Of a DNA stretch of 49,171 bases, positions 16,334 to 25,736 are shown piece after piece. The stretch comes from an uncultured bacterium (GTDB lineage: Bacteria > Verrucomicrobiota > Kiritimatiellia > RFP12 > UBA1067), in NCBI GenBank assembly GCA_902788415.1, contig CADAKF010000002.1:1-49171 (forward strand). The letters are read 5' to 3'. The position numbers and the translations under genes are program-made. Within the stretch, counting starts at the first letter, position 1. Each line of letters starts with the position of its first letter. The notes under the pieces were generated by a model that worked only from the letters and a program-made list of their open reading frames with translations, was not told where the DNA came from and searched no databases.

Positions 16334-17556
16334 TTCATCCGTCCCGTGTAGGCGTCGGCGCCGGAGTTGTCGATCGTGGCCTGGAAGAACTTCTTCTCGG
16401 CCTCCTCGCGTGCCTTGTCCCACGGACGCGGACCGCCGCAGAGCTGCACCGCCCAGAGCTTGAGTTGCTTTTTATGCCAGTTGACGGAGCAGTTCGTGCC
16501 CCAGGCGCCGCCGTGGCCGAACCACTGGTCCTCGTCGTCCTTCACCGGAGCGAAGAGCCCCAGCGAGTAGCCGCCGCGATCCGGCGGACGCGTCGAGACC
16601 GCGAGGATGGACTTCACGGTCTCCTCCTTGAGGATCCTGACGCCGTTGTCGCCGACACCGAGGTTCATCAGCATCTTGTAGAACTTGAGCTGGTCGTTCG
16701 CCGTCGTCCAGAGCCCCGCGCCGGCGGACGCGAAGATGCGGCTGCGGTCGTTGTAGGGGCGCTGCTCCCAGCCATGCTCGTAGAGATACTCGGCGGGCGC
16801 ATCCTTCTTGCACGTGTAGCTCTCGACCAGATGCGACAGCTGCTCGTCCGTCGGCCAGAACGTGGTGTCCTTCATGCCGAGCGGATCCAGCACCGCCTGC
16901 TGGAGGTAGTCCTCCCAGCGCATGCCCGTCACAATCTCGACGACCGCCGCGCCGATGTCGATGCCCGTGTTGGAATACGCGTCCTTCGTGCCGGGATCGA
17001 ACATGAGCGGACACGCCGCCGCGATCGCCGCGGTTTGGCGGAGCGGAGCGCCGCCGGACCAGCCGCCGCCGCGGATCCCCTCCGCCTTGGCGCAGATTTC
17101 AAACGGGAAGCCGCCCGTGTGGTTGAGGCACATGCGGACCGTGAGGGCGTTCTTCGCCTTGACGAGCTTGCGAACGCCGTTCGTCTCGGACTCGAGGACC
17201 CAGAGAGTCTTGAACTCCGGCAGGTACTTCGAGACCGGATCGTCCAAGTTGAGCTTGCCCTCCTCGACGAGCTTCGCGACCGTCACGCCGCAGAAGCCCT
17301 TCGTCTGCGAGCACTGCATGTACGGATCGTCCATCCCGATCTCGCGCTTCGCCGCGACGTCGGCATAGCCGACGCAGCAGGTCTCCTGCACGCCGTTGTT
17401 GTAGAAGACGTTAATCGCCCCGGGGAGCTGCCCGTTGTCCACGTAGGGCTGGAGCGCGTCCTTCGCGAACGTCGTCCCGGAATCGACCGGGAAGTTGCAG
17501 GTGCAGCAGCCGGCGAGAATCGCCGCGCCTATGAGACCAATCATCAGTTTTTTCAT
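16330..17556 (-). CDS. Beta-lactamase-related serine hydrolase lipoprotein (class C / EstB-like)
   Basis: A 408-residue exported serine hydrolase. The signal peptide ends in a lipobox (ILAGC, Cys at about 17). The penicillin-binding fold motifs are SQTK (S-x-x-K, in MQCSQTKGF), YSN (in DAYSNTGIDIG) and HGG near the C terminus in place of KTG. That combination is typical of family VIII esterases and D-aminopeptidase-like proteins as well as class C beta-lactamases, so resistance activity cannot be inferred. GxxK-type residues are intact, so it should be active. Start ATG 17556 overlaps the argC stop as ATGA. It ends in a TAG at the edge of a GGTTAAG array. Confidence 0.85.
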   Translation of the reverse strand: MKKLMIGLIGAAILAGCCTCNFPVDSGTTFAKDALQPYVDNGQLPGAINVFYNNGVQETCCVGYADVAAKREIGMDDPYMQCSQTKGFCGVTVAKLVEEGKLNLDDPVSKYLPEFKTLWVLESETNGVRKLVKAKNALTVRMCLNHTGGFPFEICAKAEGIRGGGWSGGAPLRQTAAIAAACPLMFDPGTKDAYSNTGIDIGAAVVEIVTGMRWEDYLQQAVLDPLGMKDTTFWPTDEQLSHLVESYTCKKDAPAEYLYEHGWEQRPYNDRSRIFASAGAGLWTTANDQLKFYKMLMNLGVGDNGVRILKEETVKSILAVSTRPPDRGGYSLGLFAPVKDDEDQWFGHGGAWGTNCSVNWHKKQLKLWAVQLCGGPRPWDKAREEAEKKFFQATIDNSGADAYTGRMK

Positions 17557-18479
17557 AGCTTCAACCCTTCTGTCTCGGCAACACCGAGGACGATATTCAT
17601 GTTCTGGATGGCGGCGCCCGAGGCGCCCTTGCCCAAATTGTCAAACCGCGAGACGAGGACGACGCGGTCGCCGTTGCCGTAGACCGAGACGTCCATTGCG
17701 TCGCTTCCGGAAAGCGCAGCGGAGGAAAGGAACCCGCCCTCGGCCGCCGCCGGATCGTCGGCGAAACGGACGACACCGCCCTCGGCATAATAATCGCGAT
17801 AGCAGGCGCGGATTTGCTCGACGTCCTTGCCGAAGAGCTGAACCGTCACCTCCATGCCGCTCACATGCGGCACGACGACCGGCGAAAAGCACGGCGCGCT
17901 CCCGAGCCCGCAGACCTTGACCATCTCGGGCAGGTGCTTGTGCATCTGCGCAAGCGCATACTGGCGTCCGCCGATGTGAAGCTGCGTCGCGGCCGTCTCG
18001 TAGTCGGCAATCATCTTCTTGCCGCCGCCCGAATAGCCGGTCAGCGAAAAGGCGCAGAGCTTCTCGTCCGCCGCGACGAGTCCGCCGCGGACGAGCGGTT
18101 CGACAAGGGCGATGAATCCGCTCGCATGACAGCCGGGGTTCGCGATGCGCTTCGCCGCGGCGATGCGTTCGCGGCGGCCCTTCAGCTCGGGAAACCCGTA
18201 CTCCCACGCATCGTTGATACGGTGGGCCGTCGACGTGTCGATGACGACTGTGGACGGATTCTCAACGAGGCGGACGGCGTCCAGGGCTGCGGCGTCGGGC
18301 AGGCAGAGAAACGCGACGTCCGACTCGTTGAGCGCCTGACGCCGCGCCTCGACGTCTTTGCGCAGGTCTTCGGAAAGGACGACGAGCTCAAGGTCCCTGC
18401 GCGCCGCCAGGCGCTCGCGGATGCGAAGGCCCGTGGTGCCAGCCGAACCGTCTATGAATACGCGCTTCAGGGAAGACAT
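17553..18479 (-). CDS. argC: N-acetyl-gamma-glutamyl-phosphate reductase, short type
   Basis: A 308-residue dehydrogenase: NADP motif FIDGSAGTTGLRIRERL, FLCLPDAAALDA, the catalytic Cys in NPGCHASGFIALVEPL, and the His in MHKHLPEM. Length and the short N-terminal motif indicate the type 2 ArgC found in some proteobacteria. It reduces N-acetylglutamyl phosphate in arginine synthesis; no other arg gene is here. ATG 18479 follows a TAGTCTAAAGTCTA repeat with no ribosome site, while guaA ends 42 nt upstream. ATGA overlap with the downstream hydrolase. Confidence 0.92.
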   Translation of the reverse strand: MSSLKRVFIDGSAGTTGLRIRERLAARRDLELVVLSEDLRKDVEARRQALNESDVAFLCLPDAAALDAVRLVENPSTVVIDTSTAHRINDAWEYGFPELKGRRERIAAAKRIANPGCHASGFIALVEPLVRGGLVAADEKLCAFSLTGYSGGGKKMIADYETAATQLHIGGRQYALAQMHKHLPEMVKVCGLGSAPCFSPVVVPHVSGMEVTVQLFGKDVEQIRACYRDYYAEGGVVRFADDPAAAEGGFLSSAALSGSDAMDVSVYGNGDRVVLVSRFDNLGKGASGAAIQNMNIVLGVAETEGLKL

Positions 18480-18520
18480 TAGACTTTAGACTAACCGCTA
18501 ACAGCTAATAACTAACAGTT
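18480..18520. repeat. Mixed family A / heptad array between guaA and argC
   Basis: A TAGACTTTAGAC element followed by CTAACCG/CTAACAG/CTAATAA/CTAACAG heptads. It fills the whole guaA-argC gap and directly abuts the argC ATG. Confidence 0.8.
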
Positions 18521-18521
18521 C

Positions 18522-19529
18522 TCATTCCCACTCGATGGTGGCCGGCGGCTTTGGGGTGATGTCCCAGACGACGCGGTTGGCGCCCTTTACCGTAGTCGCG
18601 ATCTTCTCGGCGACCTTCGTCACAAACTTGAACGGCAGCTCGACGACGCCGGCCTTCACGAACTGCGTCGTGGAAATCGCCCGGATTCCGATCACGTAGC
18701 CGTAGGTGCGCGCGCCGTTCTTGACGCCGACCGAACGGACGTTCGTCATAATCGCAAAGAACTGCTGGGCCTTCTTGTCGAGCTTCGCCTTGTGCATCTC
18801 GCTGCGGAAGACGTAGTCGGCCGCGCGCAGGATGTCAAGCTTCTCCTTGGTGAGCTCGCCGATGCAACGGACCGCCAGGCCCGGGCCCGGGAACGGCTGG
18901 CGCATGACCATCGCCTCGGGAATCCCGAGGAGCTTGCCGACCTTGCGGACCTCGTCCTTGTAGAGATACTTCACGGGCTCGACAAGGCCCTTGAAGATGA
19001 TGTCCTTCGGCAGACCGCCGACGTTGTGATGGGCCTTCACGGCCTTGTGCCCGCCGACGCCGGACTCCATGATGTCCGGGAAGATCGTGCCCTGGCCGAG
19101 GAACTCGATGTCGCCGTACTTCTTCTTGAGGTCGCGCGCCGTATCGGCGAAGACCTTGATGAACTCACCGCCGATGATCTTGCGCTTCAGCTCCGGCTCC
19201 GTGACGCCCTTCGCCTTCGCAAGAAAGCGCTTCTCGCAGTCGAGCGCGATCAGGTTGATGCCGAACTTGCCCTTGAAGACCTTCTTCACTTCCTTCGCCT
19301 CGTTGAGGCGCATGCAGCCGTGGTCGACGAAAACGCAGACGAGCTGCTTGCCGATCGCCTTCTGGAGAAGGACCGCGCAGACGCTCGAGTCCACGCCACC
19401 GCTCATCGCAAGAAGCACCTTCTTGTCGCCGACCTGCTTACGGATCGCCGCGATTTCGTTCTTGATGTAGGCCTTGGCATTGAAAGTCTTGCCGACCTTT
19501 GCGAGGCGTTCTTTTTCTGCCTGAGTCAT
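18522..19529 (-). CDS. guaA: GMP synthase ATP-pyrophosphatase subunit (GuaA lacking the glutaminase domain)
   Basis: A 335-residue protein covering only the synthetase and dimerisation parts of GuaA: P-loop LLAMSGGVDSSVCAVLL (about 39-55), VDHGCMRL, GQGTIFPDIMES, RQPFPGPGLAVRC, and the universal end KPPATIEWE. It adenylates XMP and aminates it to GMP. The usual N-terminal class I glutamine amidotransferase domain is missing: only about 30 residues precede the P-loop. As in archaea, a separate GuaAa subunit may supply ammonia, or free ammonia may be used. Ribosome site AAAGGAACC before ATG 19529; preceded by its own extended -10 promoter. First gene of the run to mrp. Confidence 0.9.
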   Translation of the reverse strand: MTQAEKERLAKVGKTFNAKAYIKNEIAAIRKQVGDKKVLLAMSGGVDSSVCAVLLQKAIGKQLVCVFVDHGCMRLNEAKEVKKVFKGKFGINLIALDCEKRFLAKAKGVTEPELKRKIIGGEFIKVFADTARDLKKKYGDIEFLGQGTIFPDIMESGVGGHKAVKAHHNVGGLPKDIIFKGLVEPVKYLYKDEVRKVGKLLGIPEAMVMRQPFPGPGLAVRCIGELTKEKLDILRAADYVFRSEMHKAKLDKKAQQFFAIMTNVRSVGVKNGARTYGYVIGIRAISTTQFVKAGVVELPFKFVTKVAEKIATTVKGANRVVWDITPKPPATIEWE

Positions 19530-19563
19530 ACCCGGTTCCTTTCTTGTTGAAATGATACCAGAT

Positions 19564-19569
19564 ATTATA
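19564..19569 (-). promoter_or_regulatory. Extended -10 box of guaA operon
   Basis: TGATATAAT on the minus strand, about 34 nt before the guaA ATG and 6 nt after the rmlB stop. It gives a short leader that contains the ribosome site. No -35 seen. Confidence 0.65.
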
Positions 19570-19575
19570 TCAAAT

Positions 19576-20661
19576 TTAGGCCTTGCCGAGGCGCTGTCCT
19601 GCGTAGCGGTTGCGATGAATGGGGCCCCACCACCACTCGTTGTCGAGATACCACTTCACCGTCTTGCGGATGCCAGTGTCAAACGTCTCCTCGGGCTTCC
19701 AGCCAAGCTCGTTCATGAGCTTCGACGGGTCAATCGCGTAACGGAGGTCGTGCCCGGGACGGTCGGTCACGTAGGTGATCAGCTCTTCGAAGCGGTTAAG
19801 CGGTTGTGCGGTTAAGCGATTAAGCGGTTTTTTTACGATGAGCTCGTCCAGGATTGAGCAGACGGTCTTCACGACCTCGAGGTTCGTGCGCTCGTTGTGT
19901 CCGCCGACGTTGTACGTCTCGCCGTCCTTGCCCTTCTCGTTCACGAGGCAAAGGGCCTTCACATGATCCTCAACGTAGAGCCAGTCGCGCACGTTCGCCC
20001 CCTTGCCGTAGACCGGAAGTGGTTTGCCGTCCAAGCAGTTAAGGATAATCAGCGGAATCAGCTTCTCGGGGAAGTGGTAGGGGCCGTAGTTGTTGGAGCA
20101 GTTGGTGATTCGAATCGGCAGCCCGTACGTATCGTGCCAAGCGCGGACCATGTGGTCGGACGACGCCTTCGAGGCCGAATACGGGGAATGCGGCGAATAT
20201 GAGGTCTTCTCGTTGAAGAACCCAGTCTCGCCGAGCGTCCCGTACACCTCGTCCGTCGAGATGTGCTGAAAACAAAACCTCTTGCGTCTTTCGTCTCCCG
20301 TCTCAAGTCCTTTCCAGTACTTGAGCGCCGCCTGCAGCAAGGTCGCCGTGCCGACGACATTCGTGCGGACGAATTCACCGGGGCCGTCGATCGAGCGATC
20401 CACGTGCGACTCGGCCGCAAGATGGAAAATCGTGTCCGGCTTGAACTCCTCGAACGCCCGGTCCATCGCCTCCTGGTCGCAAATGTCCTTCACCAAGAGT
20501 TCGTAGCGGCCCTCGACCTCCTTGAGGGATTCCGGAACGCCGGCATAGGTGAGCTTGTCAATGACGAGGACCGCCGCACCCTCGTTCCGAACAAGATGAC
20601 GAACAAGGGCCGAGCCGATGAACCCACAGCCCCCCGTAACGATACACCGCTTATTCTTCAT
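19576..20661 (-). CDS. rmlB: dTDP-glucose 4,6-dehydratase
   Basis: A 361-residue short-chain dehydrogenase: [38 protein letters not shown], catalytic [32 protein letters not shown] and [13 protein letters not shown]. It makes dTDP-4-keto-6-deoxyglucose for rhamnose and related sugars. Start ATG 20661 has GGAG upstream and overlaps the kinase stop by 11 nt; an upstream extension to 20889 is antisense-like Arg-rich sequence and rejected. Two in-frame insertions come from repeats: about 12 residues ([10 protein letters not shown]) before [10 protein letters not shown], and about 17 residues ([15 protein letters not shown]) before [14 protein letters not shown]. rmlA, C and D are not present. Last gene of the polysaccharide operon. 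Confidence 0.93.
   Translation of the reverse strand: MKNKRCIVTGGCGFIGSALVRHLVRNEGAAVLVIDKLTYAGVPESLKEVEGRYELLVKDICDQEAMDRAFEEFKPDTIFHLAAESHVDRSIDGPGEFVRTNVVGTATLLQAALKYWKGLETGDERRKRFCFQHISTDEVYGTLGETGFFNEKTSYSPHSPYSASKASSDHMVRAWHDTYGLPIRITNCSNNYGPYHFPEKLIPLIILNCLDGKPLPVYGKGANVRDWLYVEDHVKALCLVNEKGKDGETYNVGGHNERTNLEVVKTVCSILDELIVKKPLNRLTAQPLNRFEELITYVTDRPGHDLRYAIDPSKLMNELGWKPEETFDTGIRKTVKWYLDNEWWWGPIHRNRYAGQRLGKA
19793..19833. repeat. GCGGTTAA array inserted in frame in rmlB
   Basis: Five GCGGTTAA / GCGATTAA-type units ending in a run of T. They encode [12 protein letters not shown] between the ILDEL helix and the [14 protein letters not shown] motif. Same unit as the intergenic array at 16295-16333. 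Confidence 0.8.
20274..20318. repeat. Family A repeat inserted in frame in rmlB (sense orientation)
   Basis: On the minus strand it reads GGAAAGGACTTGAGACGGGA and continues with GACGAAAGACGC. It shares AAAGGACTTGAGACG with the copy in the ispH-uppS gene, which lies in the opposite orientation relative to its gene. It encodes [11 protein letters not shown]. Confidence 0.75.
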
Positions 20662-23083
20662 CTGCAAACTCCTGCGGCGTCTCCGACGACGCGGCCTGAT
20701 CGTCCAAGTCGTTCCCGTCTGCCGACTCTTCCGTCGCGGGAGTCTCCGGCCCCGTCTCGTCTTCCTCGCCCTTCTTTTTCGGCCGGTAACCGTAGCCATA
20801 CCCGTATCCATACTTGCGATAACCGTGACCCGAGTGCGGCGTGAAGGCGGCGGCGCTGGACATTTCAATGTCGTTGACAACAACGCCAAGAATGTTGGCT
20901 CCGGCCTCCGTCAGACTTCGCGAGCAGAATTGAATCGGGCGGAAATGCGTCCGATCAGGGCAGCACATGATAATGACCGAATCAACCAGCACGGACAGCG
21001 ACACGACGTCGCCGACGACGCCGTACGGCGGCGAATCGACGACGACATGGTCGTAATTCGCCCGCGCCCAGTCGAAGAACTCGGTGACAGCCGTCGAGCC
21101 GAAAATCGTCGCAGGCGACACGCCCTCCGGCGACAGGGACGCGATGATGTCCAGTCCCGCGACGGGAGTCCGATTGACGAGCGAAGCGAAGTCCGGGGCC
21201 TTCTCACTCGCATTCTGAAGGACATGCGAGAAGCTGTGGTCTTGGTCGATGTCGAGTTTCCAGATCTTGGCAAGGCGCGGACGGCGCAAGTCAAAGTCAA
21301 CATGCAAGACCCTGCGCCCCGCCTGGGCATAGGAAATCGCAAGCGACGTCGACGTAATCGTCTTTCCCTCTCCTGGCTGGGTGGAAATCAGCAGCACGCA
21401 ATGGCTCAACGCCTCGTAGCGCGGCGAATCGAGAAGATTGCGAAGCCCCGCAACCGACTCGGAAAATTGCGAATACTTGTCCTCCACGAGATATTTCGCC
21501 ACCTCGTCGCGCTTCTTGCGGCGGACATGCGGCAACACCGCCAGGACCTTCAGCGAAAGCCGACCCTCGATGTCCGAAAGATTCACGACCGTATCCTCGA
21601 GATTGTCGACGATAAGGACGAACAAGACGCCCAAAGCGGCGGAAAGGAACAGACCGACGCCGAAGATAATCGTCGGGTTCGGCAAGACGGGCTTCTCGGG
21701 GACGGAAGCGGGGCGTCCGACACGGACGATCTCATTGTTAGACTCGGCTGCAAGGCGAGCCTCGTTCTCGTTCATCATCAAGCTCTTAAGGAGTTCGTTT
21801 GCGATCGTCAACTCGTCTTCAAGGCTCTTGAGACCGGATTCGGCAAGGACAATCCGCTGGGCAAGCGACGCCTGCTCGCTCCTCAAGTCATCCTGCTTCT
21901 GCCGAAGGTTCGCCAACTGGTTTCGCGTCACCTTCAAGGTCGAACGTCCCGTCAGGAGCGCGCGGGCCGCTGCGTCCAAAAAGCGCTGACGGGACATCTC
22001 AAGCACTTTTTTCGCGGAAACGACCTCCGGATGGTTTTCCGTATAAGCAAGAGTCAGTTTCTGGTATTCGCCCTCGGCATCCTGATAGGCCCGGAATTCC
22101 GTCGCGATTTCCTGCGCCCGCGGAACTCCGGTCGAAAGATTCCCGTAACTTGACGGATCCTTCTGCACTGCCGCCAGCATCTTCTCCCATTCGACAAGCT
22201 GAGCCTCTTCAGACTCTAGGGAAAGAATGTCCGTCGTTGTTTTTGAGAGCGACTGGCCAATCGTCTCGAGCGACGACTTGAGCGCATCCACCTTGTTCGC
22301 CGTGCGGAAGTCAAGAAGCTGCTTCTGGAGCTTGTCCACCTCCCGGCGCTTGCGCTCGACATTTCCGTGAATCTGGGAAACGGCCTTGTCGCAGCGAATC
22401 TTATTTTCCTCTTCCGTGAACGCCTCGATCGACTCCGCATAGGCATTGGCCAAGTCAGCGCAAAGAGCCGGAATTTTCGAACGAAGGGAGATTGTGATGA
22501 TGCGAGAGTTTCGAACAAGCTCAAGCTCGGACTCCGAGAGGACTCCGATGATCTCCTCGTCCGACACGACGGACGTGGGGCGAACCGCCCGGTAGTGCTG
22601 AAGGATTTTCGTAACAATCTTCTCGGAACGCCAGTCGGAAAGACGCGTGTTGAAGATTTCGACATAGGAGGAACCATAGTCTGGCATGGCCTCGGCAATT
22701 GCCCCCTGTCCCCCCATTGAGCTCGAACGACGCATATCCATTGTGAACTCACTCGTCGCCTGGTAGATTGTCGGCGAAATGCGGTAGACCGCAAAGGAAA
22801 CAATCAGGCCAACGAGCAAGAAGACGAAAACGGAAAGCCAGCGCTGGGAGATGACGCGCAGCATGCGCGCGGCGGTAATCGTTCCGACGATCGAACCGCC
22901 CTCCTCTCCGTTTTTCCCTCCGTAGGCCATGTCGCCGTAGTAACCATAGGACCCGTAGGAACCATACGAGCCATAACTCGAAGCCCCGTAATTTCGACCA
23001 GCCCCGTAGTACATCGGCTTCTGGCCGCCGTAATACAGGGGCGACCCACCGCTTCCACCGTAGTAAATCGGTTTATCAGCCAT
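20651..23083 (-). CDS. Polysaccharide co-polymerase / BY-type tyrosine autokinase (Wzc/GumC-like)
   Basis: An 810-residue inner-membrane protein. Residues 1-55 are Tyr/Gly repeats (14 Tyr; YYGG and GSY units), then TM1 at about 84-101, a long periplasmic coiled-coil part (about 180-440), a second TM with the Pro-rich PEKPVLPNP at its start, and a C-terminal kinase: Walker [15 protein letters not shown], Walker A' [13 protein letters not shown] and Walker [10 protein letters not shown] Tyr-rich YGYGYGYGY stretch, where autophosphorylation occurs in this family, is followed by an acidic tail of about 45 residues. It controls chain length and export with the Wza-like lipoprotein encoded upstream. 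Start ATG 23083 chosen because GAAGGAAATGAGGG precedes it; the longer reading lacks this. Confidence 0.92.
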   Translation of the reverse strand: MADKPIYYGGSGGSPLYYGGQKPMYYGAGRNYGASSYGSYGSYGSYGYYGDMAYGGKNGEEGGSIVGTITAARMLRVISQRWLSVFVFLLVGLIVSFAVYRISPTIYQATSEFTMDMRRSSSMGGQGAIAEAMPDYGSSYVEIFNTRLSDWRSEKIVTKILQHYRAVRPTSVVSDEEIIGVLSESELELVRNSRIITISLRSKIPALCADLANAYAESIEAFTEEENKIRCDKAVSQIHGNVERKRREVDKLQKQLLDFRTANKVDALKSSLETIGQSLSKTTTDILSLESEEAQLVEWEKMLAAVQKDPSSYGNLSTGVPRAQEIATEFRAYQDAEGEYQKLTLAYTENHPEVVSAKKVLEMSRQRFLDAAARALLTGRSTLKVTRNQLANLRQKQDDLRSEQASLAQRIVLAESGLKSLEDELTIANELLKSLMMNENEARLAAESNNEIVRVGRPASVPEKPVLPNPTIIFGVGLFLSAALGVLFVLIVDNLEDTVVNLSDIEGRLSLKVLAVLPHVRRKKRDEVAKYLVEDKYSQFSESVAGLRNLLDSPRYEALSHCVLLISTQPGEGKTITSTSLAISYAQAGRRVLHVDFDLRRPRLAKIWKLDIDQDHSFSHVLQNASEKAPDFASLVNRTPVAGLDIIASLSPEGVSPATIFGSTAVTEFFDWARANYDHVVVDSPPYGVVGDVVSLSVLVDSVIIMCCPDRTHFRPIQFCSRSLTEAGANILGVVVNDIEMSSAAAFTPHSGHGYRKYGYGYGYGYRPKKKGEEDETGPETPATEESADGNDLDDQAASSETPQEFADEE

Positions 23084-23090
23084 GCTTCCC

Positions 23091-24467
23091 TCATTTCCTT
23101 CTCGGGAAAGAACCCGCCGAAACGGCCAATGCCGCACCGGATGCCATCAAGACCTCCGCCCGCATGGGCGAACAGTCCAAAAATGACAAGAATCCCAGAA
23201 CCATCACAAGCAACGGCGCAAGCAGACACGCAGGATTGGGCGTCTCCCAATCTGCAATGCTCCAAAAGAAACGACGCCCGTAGGAAAACAAAAGAAAGCC
23301 GATTGGGAGAACAAAAATCGCAAGTCCGACAATTCCACGTTCCGCCAGCATCTGCCACCAGCCGTTTGGAACAGACAACGCGCCCGACGGCAGCAAGGCC
23401 CAATCTGACGGCGATGCACCGAACCTGAAGTCCAGGGAGAAGGATCCGATACCCGTTCCGATCCAATGATGTGACGTCCAGGCTTTAATCGCCACCTTTG
23501 ACAAAGCCGCACGGGCATCCCAGAACCAAGTGGAAAAAAGAGACCACTCGGAAACGGCCGATAAGCGGCTCTCAAAAAACCGCTCGGGGAGAAACGTCGC
23601 AGGAAGAATTCCCGCAAAGAGAAGCGCCGTCAGAACAAGGAAAAACTGCTTGACCACTTCGGAAGAGCAAATGGTCTTTTGCGCGAAGAAAAACGAATAA
23701 CCCAACAACAAGGCTTCTGCAAAGACAAAACCAACCAAGGCATATCCCGGCGAAAAGGAAAAAAGACCAGCTCCACTTCCACTGATTGCAATAACCGGCA
23801 AAAACATGACGCGCCACCAGCCGCACTCAAGGGCCGCCACAAGAGAAACCGTTCCAATGAGCAGATAAAGGCCAAAGACAACCCCGAAGAAGGAAAAACC
23901 AGAACCCTCAAGGGCGGCAAAGGAAATAACGCGCGAATTCCCCAGCCCAAGGGCAACGTGCGCGGCAATGGAGGCGAGCCCGGCCAAAGATGACGACAGA
24001 AGCAGAAACGCCATCCGAGCCGAGCGGCCAAGCGAATGTCGGCAACCCATCACAAGAACAGTTGCTGAAACCACAGCCGCAAACGGCAAGTAGCCGGCCG
24101 TCCCGGCTGAACCTGGAAGAACGGGAACTCTCGCCGACGACAACCGCCAAATCGAGGCCTCTGCATCATACGATAGAGAAATTCCACCATTGGCCGCACG
24201 CAGACCGGAAAGAAGGACAACGGACAGCATAATCCAAAACAAAGGATCGCGCCCCACCCCGCAAAGCACTCGCCACCTGGAATCCGAAAGGCGCTCGGCA
24301 GCAAGGACAGATGGCCCAAGAAGAATCCACGCCGCCGAAACAAGGGACAGCCACAGCAAGACGCCGGCAATCGCCTCATCAGACGAAAACGGAAAGAGAA
24401 AGAGCGGCGCGACCGCCAATATGGCAAGATGCGCCGCCTGTCCGTATTTGGCAATCAGCTTCTGCAC
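23091..24467 (-). CDS. O-antigen ligase/polymerase-like membrane protein (Wzy_C)
   Basis: A 458-residue polytopic protein with about twelve hydrophobic segments. The large loop and Wzy_C-type motif appear near the C terminus: SHHWIGTGIGSFSLDF...VPNGWWQMLAERGIVGL, as in O-antigen ligases and exopolysaccharide polymerases. It probably polymerises repeat units or transfers the chain at the outer face of the inner membrane. The start appears to be GTG 24467, two bases after the stop of the beta-barrel gene, without an evident ribosome site, so coupling is likely. The kinase gene starts 7 nt after its stop. Sequence identity in this family is low, so ligase versus polymerase is open. Confidence 0.78.
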   Translation of the reverse strand: MQKLIAKYGQAAHLAILAVAPLFLFPFSSDEAIAGVLLWLSLVSAAWILLGPSVLAAERLSDSRWRVLCGVGRDPLFWIMLSVVLLSGLRAANGGISLSYDAEASIWRLSSARVPVLPGSAGTAGYLPFAAVVSATVLVMGCRHSLGRSARMAFLLLSSSLAGLASIAAHVALGLGNSRVISFAALEGSGFSFFGVVFGLYLLIGTVSLVAALECGWWRVMFLPVIAISGSGAGLFSFSPGYALVGFVFAEALLLGYSFFFAQKTICSSEVVKQFFLVLTALLFAGILPATFLPERFFESRLSAVSEWSLFSTWFWDARAALSKVAIKAWTSHHWIGTGIGSFSLDFRFGASPSDWALLPSGALSVPNGWWQMLAERGIVGLAIFVLPIGFLLFSYGRRFFWSIADWETPNPACLLAPLLVMVLGFLSFLDCSPMRAEVLMASGAALAVSAGSFPRRK

Positions 24468-24469
24468 GT

Positions 24470-25720
24470 TCAGTAAGAAAGCTTTACGCCGGCCGTAATC
24501 CTCCAGCGATCATAGTCATACGCACCGTTGCAGTTACGAGATTCATCGTTCATCGACTTCTGGTACTCGGCATAGGTGAAGACAGACAGGAGACGGCAAA
24601 TGGAATAGTCGAGGCCAAGTCGACCCGTCCAGATGTTCAGGATATAATCCGGACTCAAATTCGCACGCGCATAATCGTGCGTCTCGCGGCGATAGCGGAT
24701 GTCAAAGGTGGCGCGCAGTTTGCCGCGGACCATCAGCTTCGCGATACCCCAACTGATGGCGTCGATGCGCGACGAGGATGCATACTGACGCTCGGACGGC
24801 TGATAGTAGCTCGTCGCAAGAAGCATCGTATTCCATGTCTCGCCAATCTTCCAGTTGCCCGAAACCGTATAGACAAAACCGTCGTCGGTCGTCAGATCGT
24901 CAGCATATGAGAACCGGCTCCACCCGGCCAAAACACGATAGGAGATCCGCTCCGTCATATAAGAACCGAGACCGGCCTGGACGGAGAATCCGTCAGAATC
25001 CCCAGAATAGGTGCTGCCGTCCATGTTGTCCTGGCTGTACCCCATATACGCACCACTCAGGATGATATCCGTCCAGCGCGAAGGCGCAAAACCGAGTTCA
25101 GTACCCACATTCCAACGATCCCACCCGTAGAAGGCCCGCTGGGCTGAAGTGTCGTTTTCATAGTCAAGCCAGTAGTAGCTTGCATTGATGTCCGCATGCC
25201 AGTGCTCGTTGAAACGCCTCTGAATCGCACCGGCAACCTGAAGCTGCCTCGCGTCTGCATTGTAGGGGCCAGCGTCGACCAACATATCATCGGCCATCGT
25301 GATCTGGTGGAAACTCTGGCCGAGAATGAGCGACCAGCCCTTCTCCGCACCCGTCGAATTCGCCCAATTCCAGTGGAAGTCCTCGCCGTACTCATGCCGA
25401 TTGTAATTGCGGTGGCAGCGCTTGAAATACTGGCGATAGTTGTAGAAACCGGACAGACTCGCCGACCAGCTCTCGGCGTTGTAATTAAGCCAAAGCGAAG
25501 GACTGATCGTCCACAGGAAATCGTCCTTGTCCGAATCAGTCGATCGACCTGAATTCGCGTCGACATTCGAGTCATAGGTGATGGACGTCGAAACATATGG
25601 ACGCAAAGTCATCCGTTCACCGATCTTAATCCCGGACGGACGATCCAGAACCTCTGCAACAACTACCTGACAGGCACTTGCGCAAATAGCAGAAAACAAA
25701 AAGACCTTACTAAATTTCAC
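24470..25720 (-). CDS. Outer-membrane beta-barrel protein of the polysaccharide locus
   Basis: A 416-residue exported protein. GTG 25720 is chosen because AAGGGAGG lies 6 nt upstream and a clean signal peptide follows (KFSKVFLFSAICASACQVVVA); the longer reading has no such signal. The mature part is built of alternating aromatic strands (WSASLSGFYNYRQYF, ADINASYYWLDYEND, GKLRATFDIRYRRETHDYA) and ends in KLSY, an aromatic C terminus as recognised by the Bam machinery. I infer a 14-18 strand barrel, similar in type to the beta-barrel porin 2 proteins found in polysaccharide loci. It could form the outer-membrane exit or a surface anchor. Confidence 0.78.
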   Translation of the reverse strand: MKFSKVFLFSAICASACQVVVAEVLDRPSGIKIGERMTLRPYVSTSITYDSNVDANSGRSTDSDKDDFLWTISPSLWLNYNAESWSASLSGFYNYRQYFKRCHRNYNRHEYGEDFHWNWANSTGAEKGWSLILGQSFHQITMADDMLVDAGPYNADARQLQVAGAIQRRFNEHWHADINASYYWLDYENDTSAQRAFYGWDRWNVGTELGFAPSRWTDIILSGAYMGYSQDNMDGSTYSGDSDGFSVQAGLGSYMTERISYRVLAGWSRFSYADDLTTDDGFVYTVSGNWKIGETWNTMLLATSYYQPSERQYASSSRIDAISWGIAKLMVRGKLRATFDIRYRRETHDYARANLSPDYILNIWTGRLGLDYSICRLLSVFTYAEYQKSMNDESRNCNGAYDYDRWRITAGVKLSY

Positions 25721-25736
25721 GGCAACCTCCCTTAAA

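Noticed and set aside
16330-17556. Call as a beta-lactamase conferring resistance
   Set aside because: SxxK, YSN and HGG motifs fit esterases and peptidases of the same fold equally well; context gives no support for resistance.
20662-20889. N-terminal extension of rmlB by 76 residues
   Set aside because: It is the other frame of the kinase C terminus, Arg-rich, and the Rossmann start [16 protein letters not shown] with its own GGAG lies downstream.
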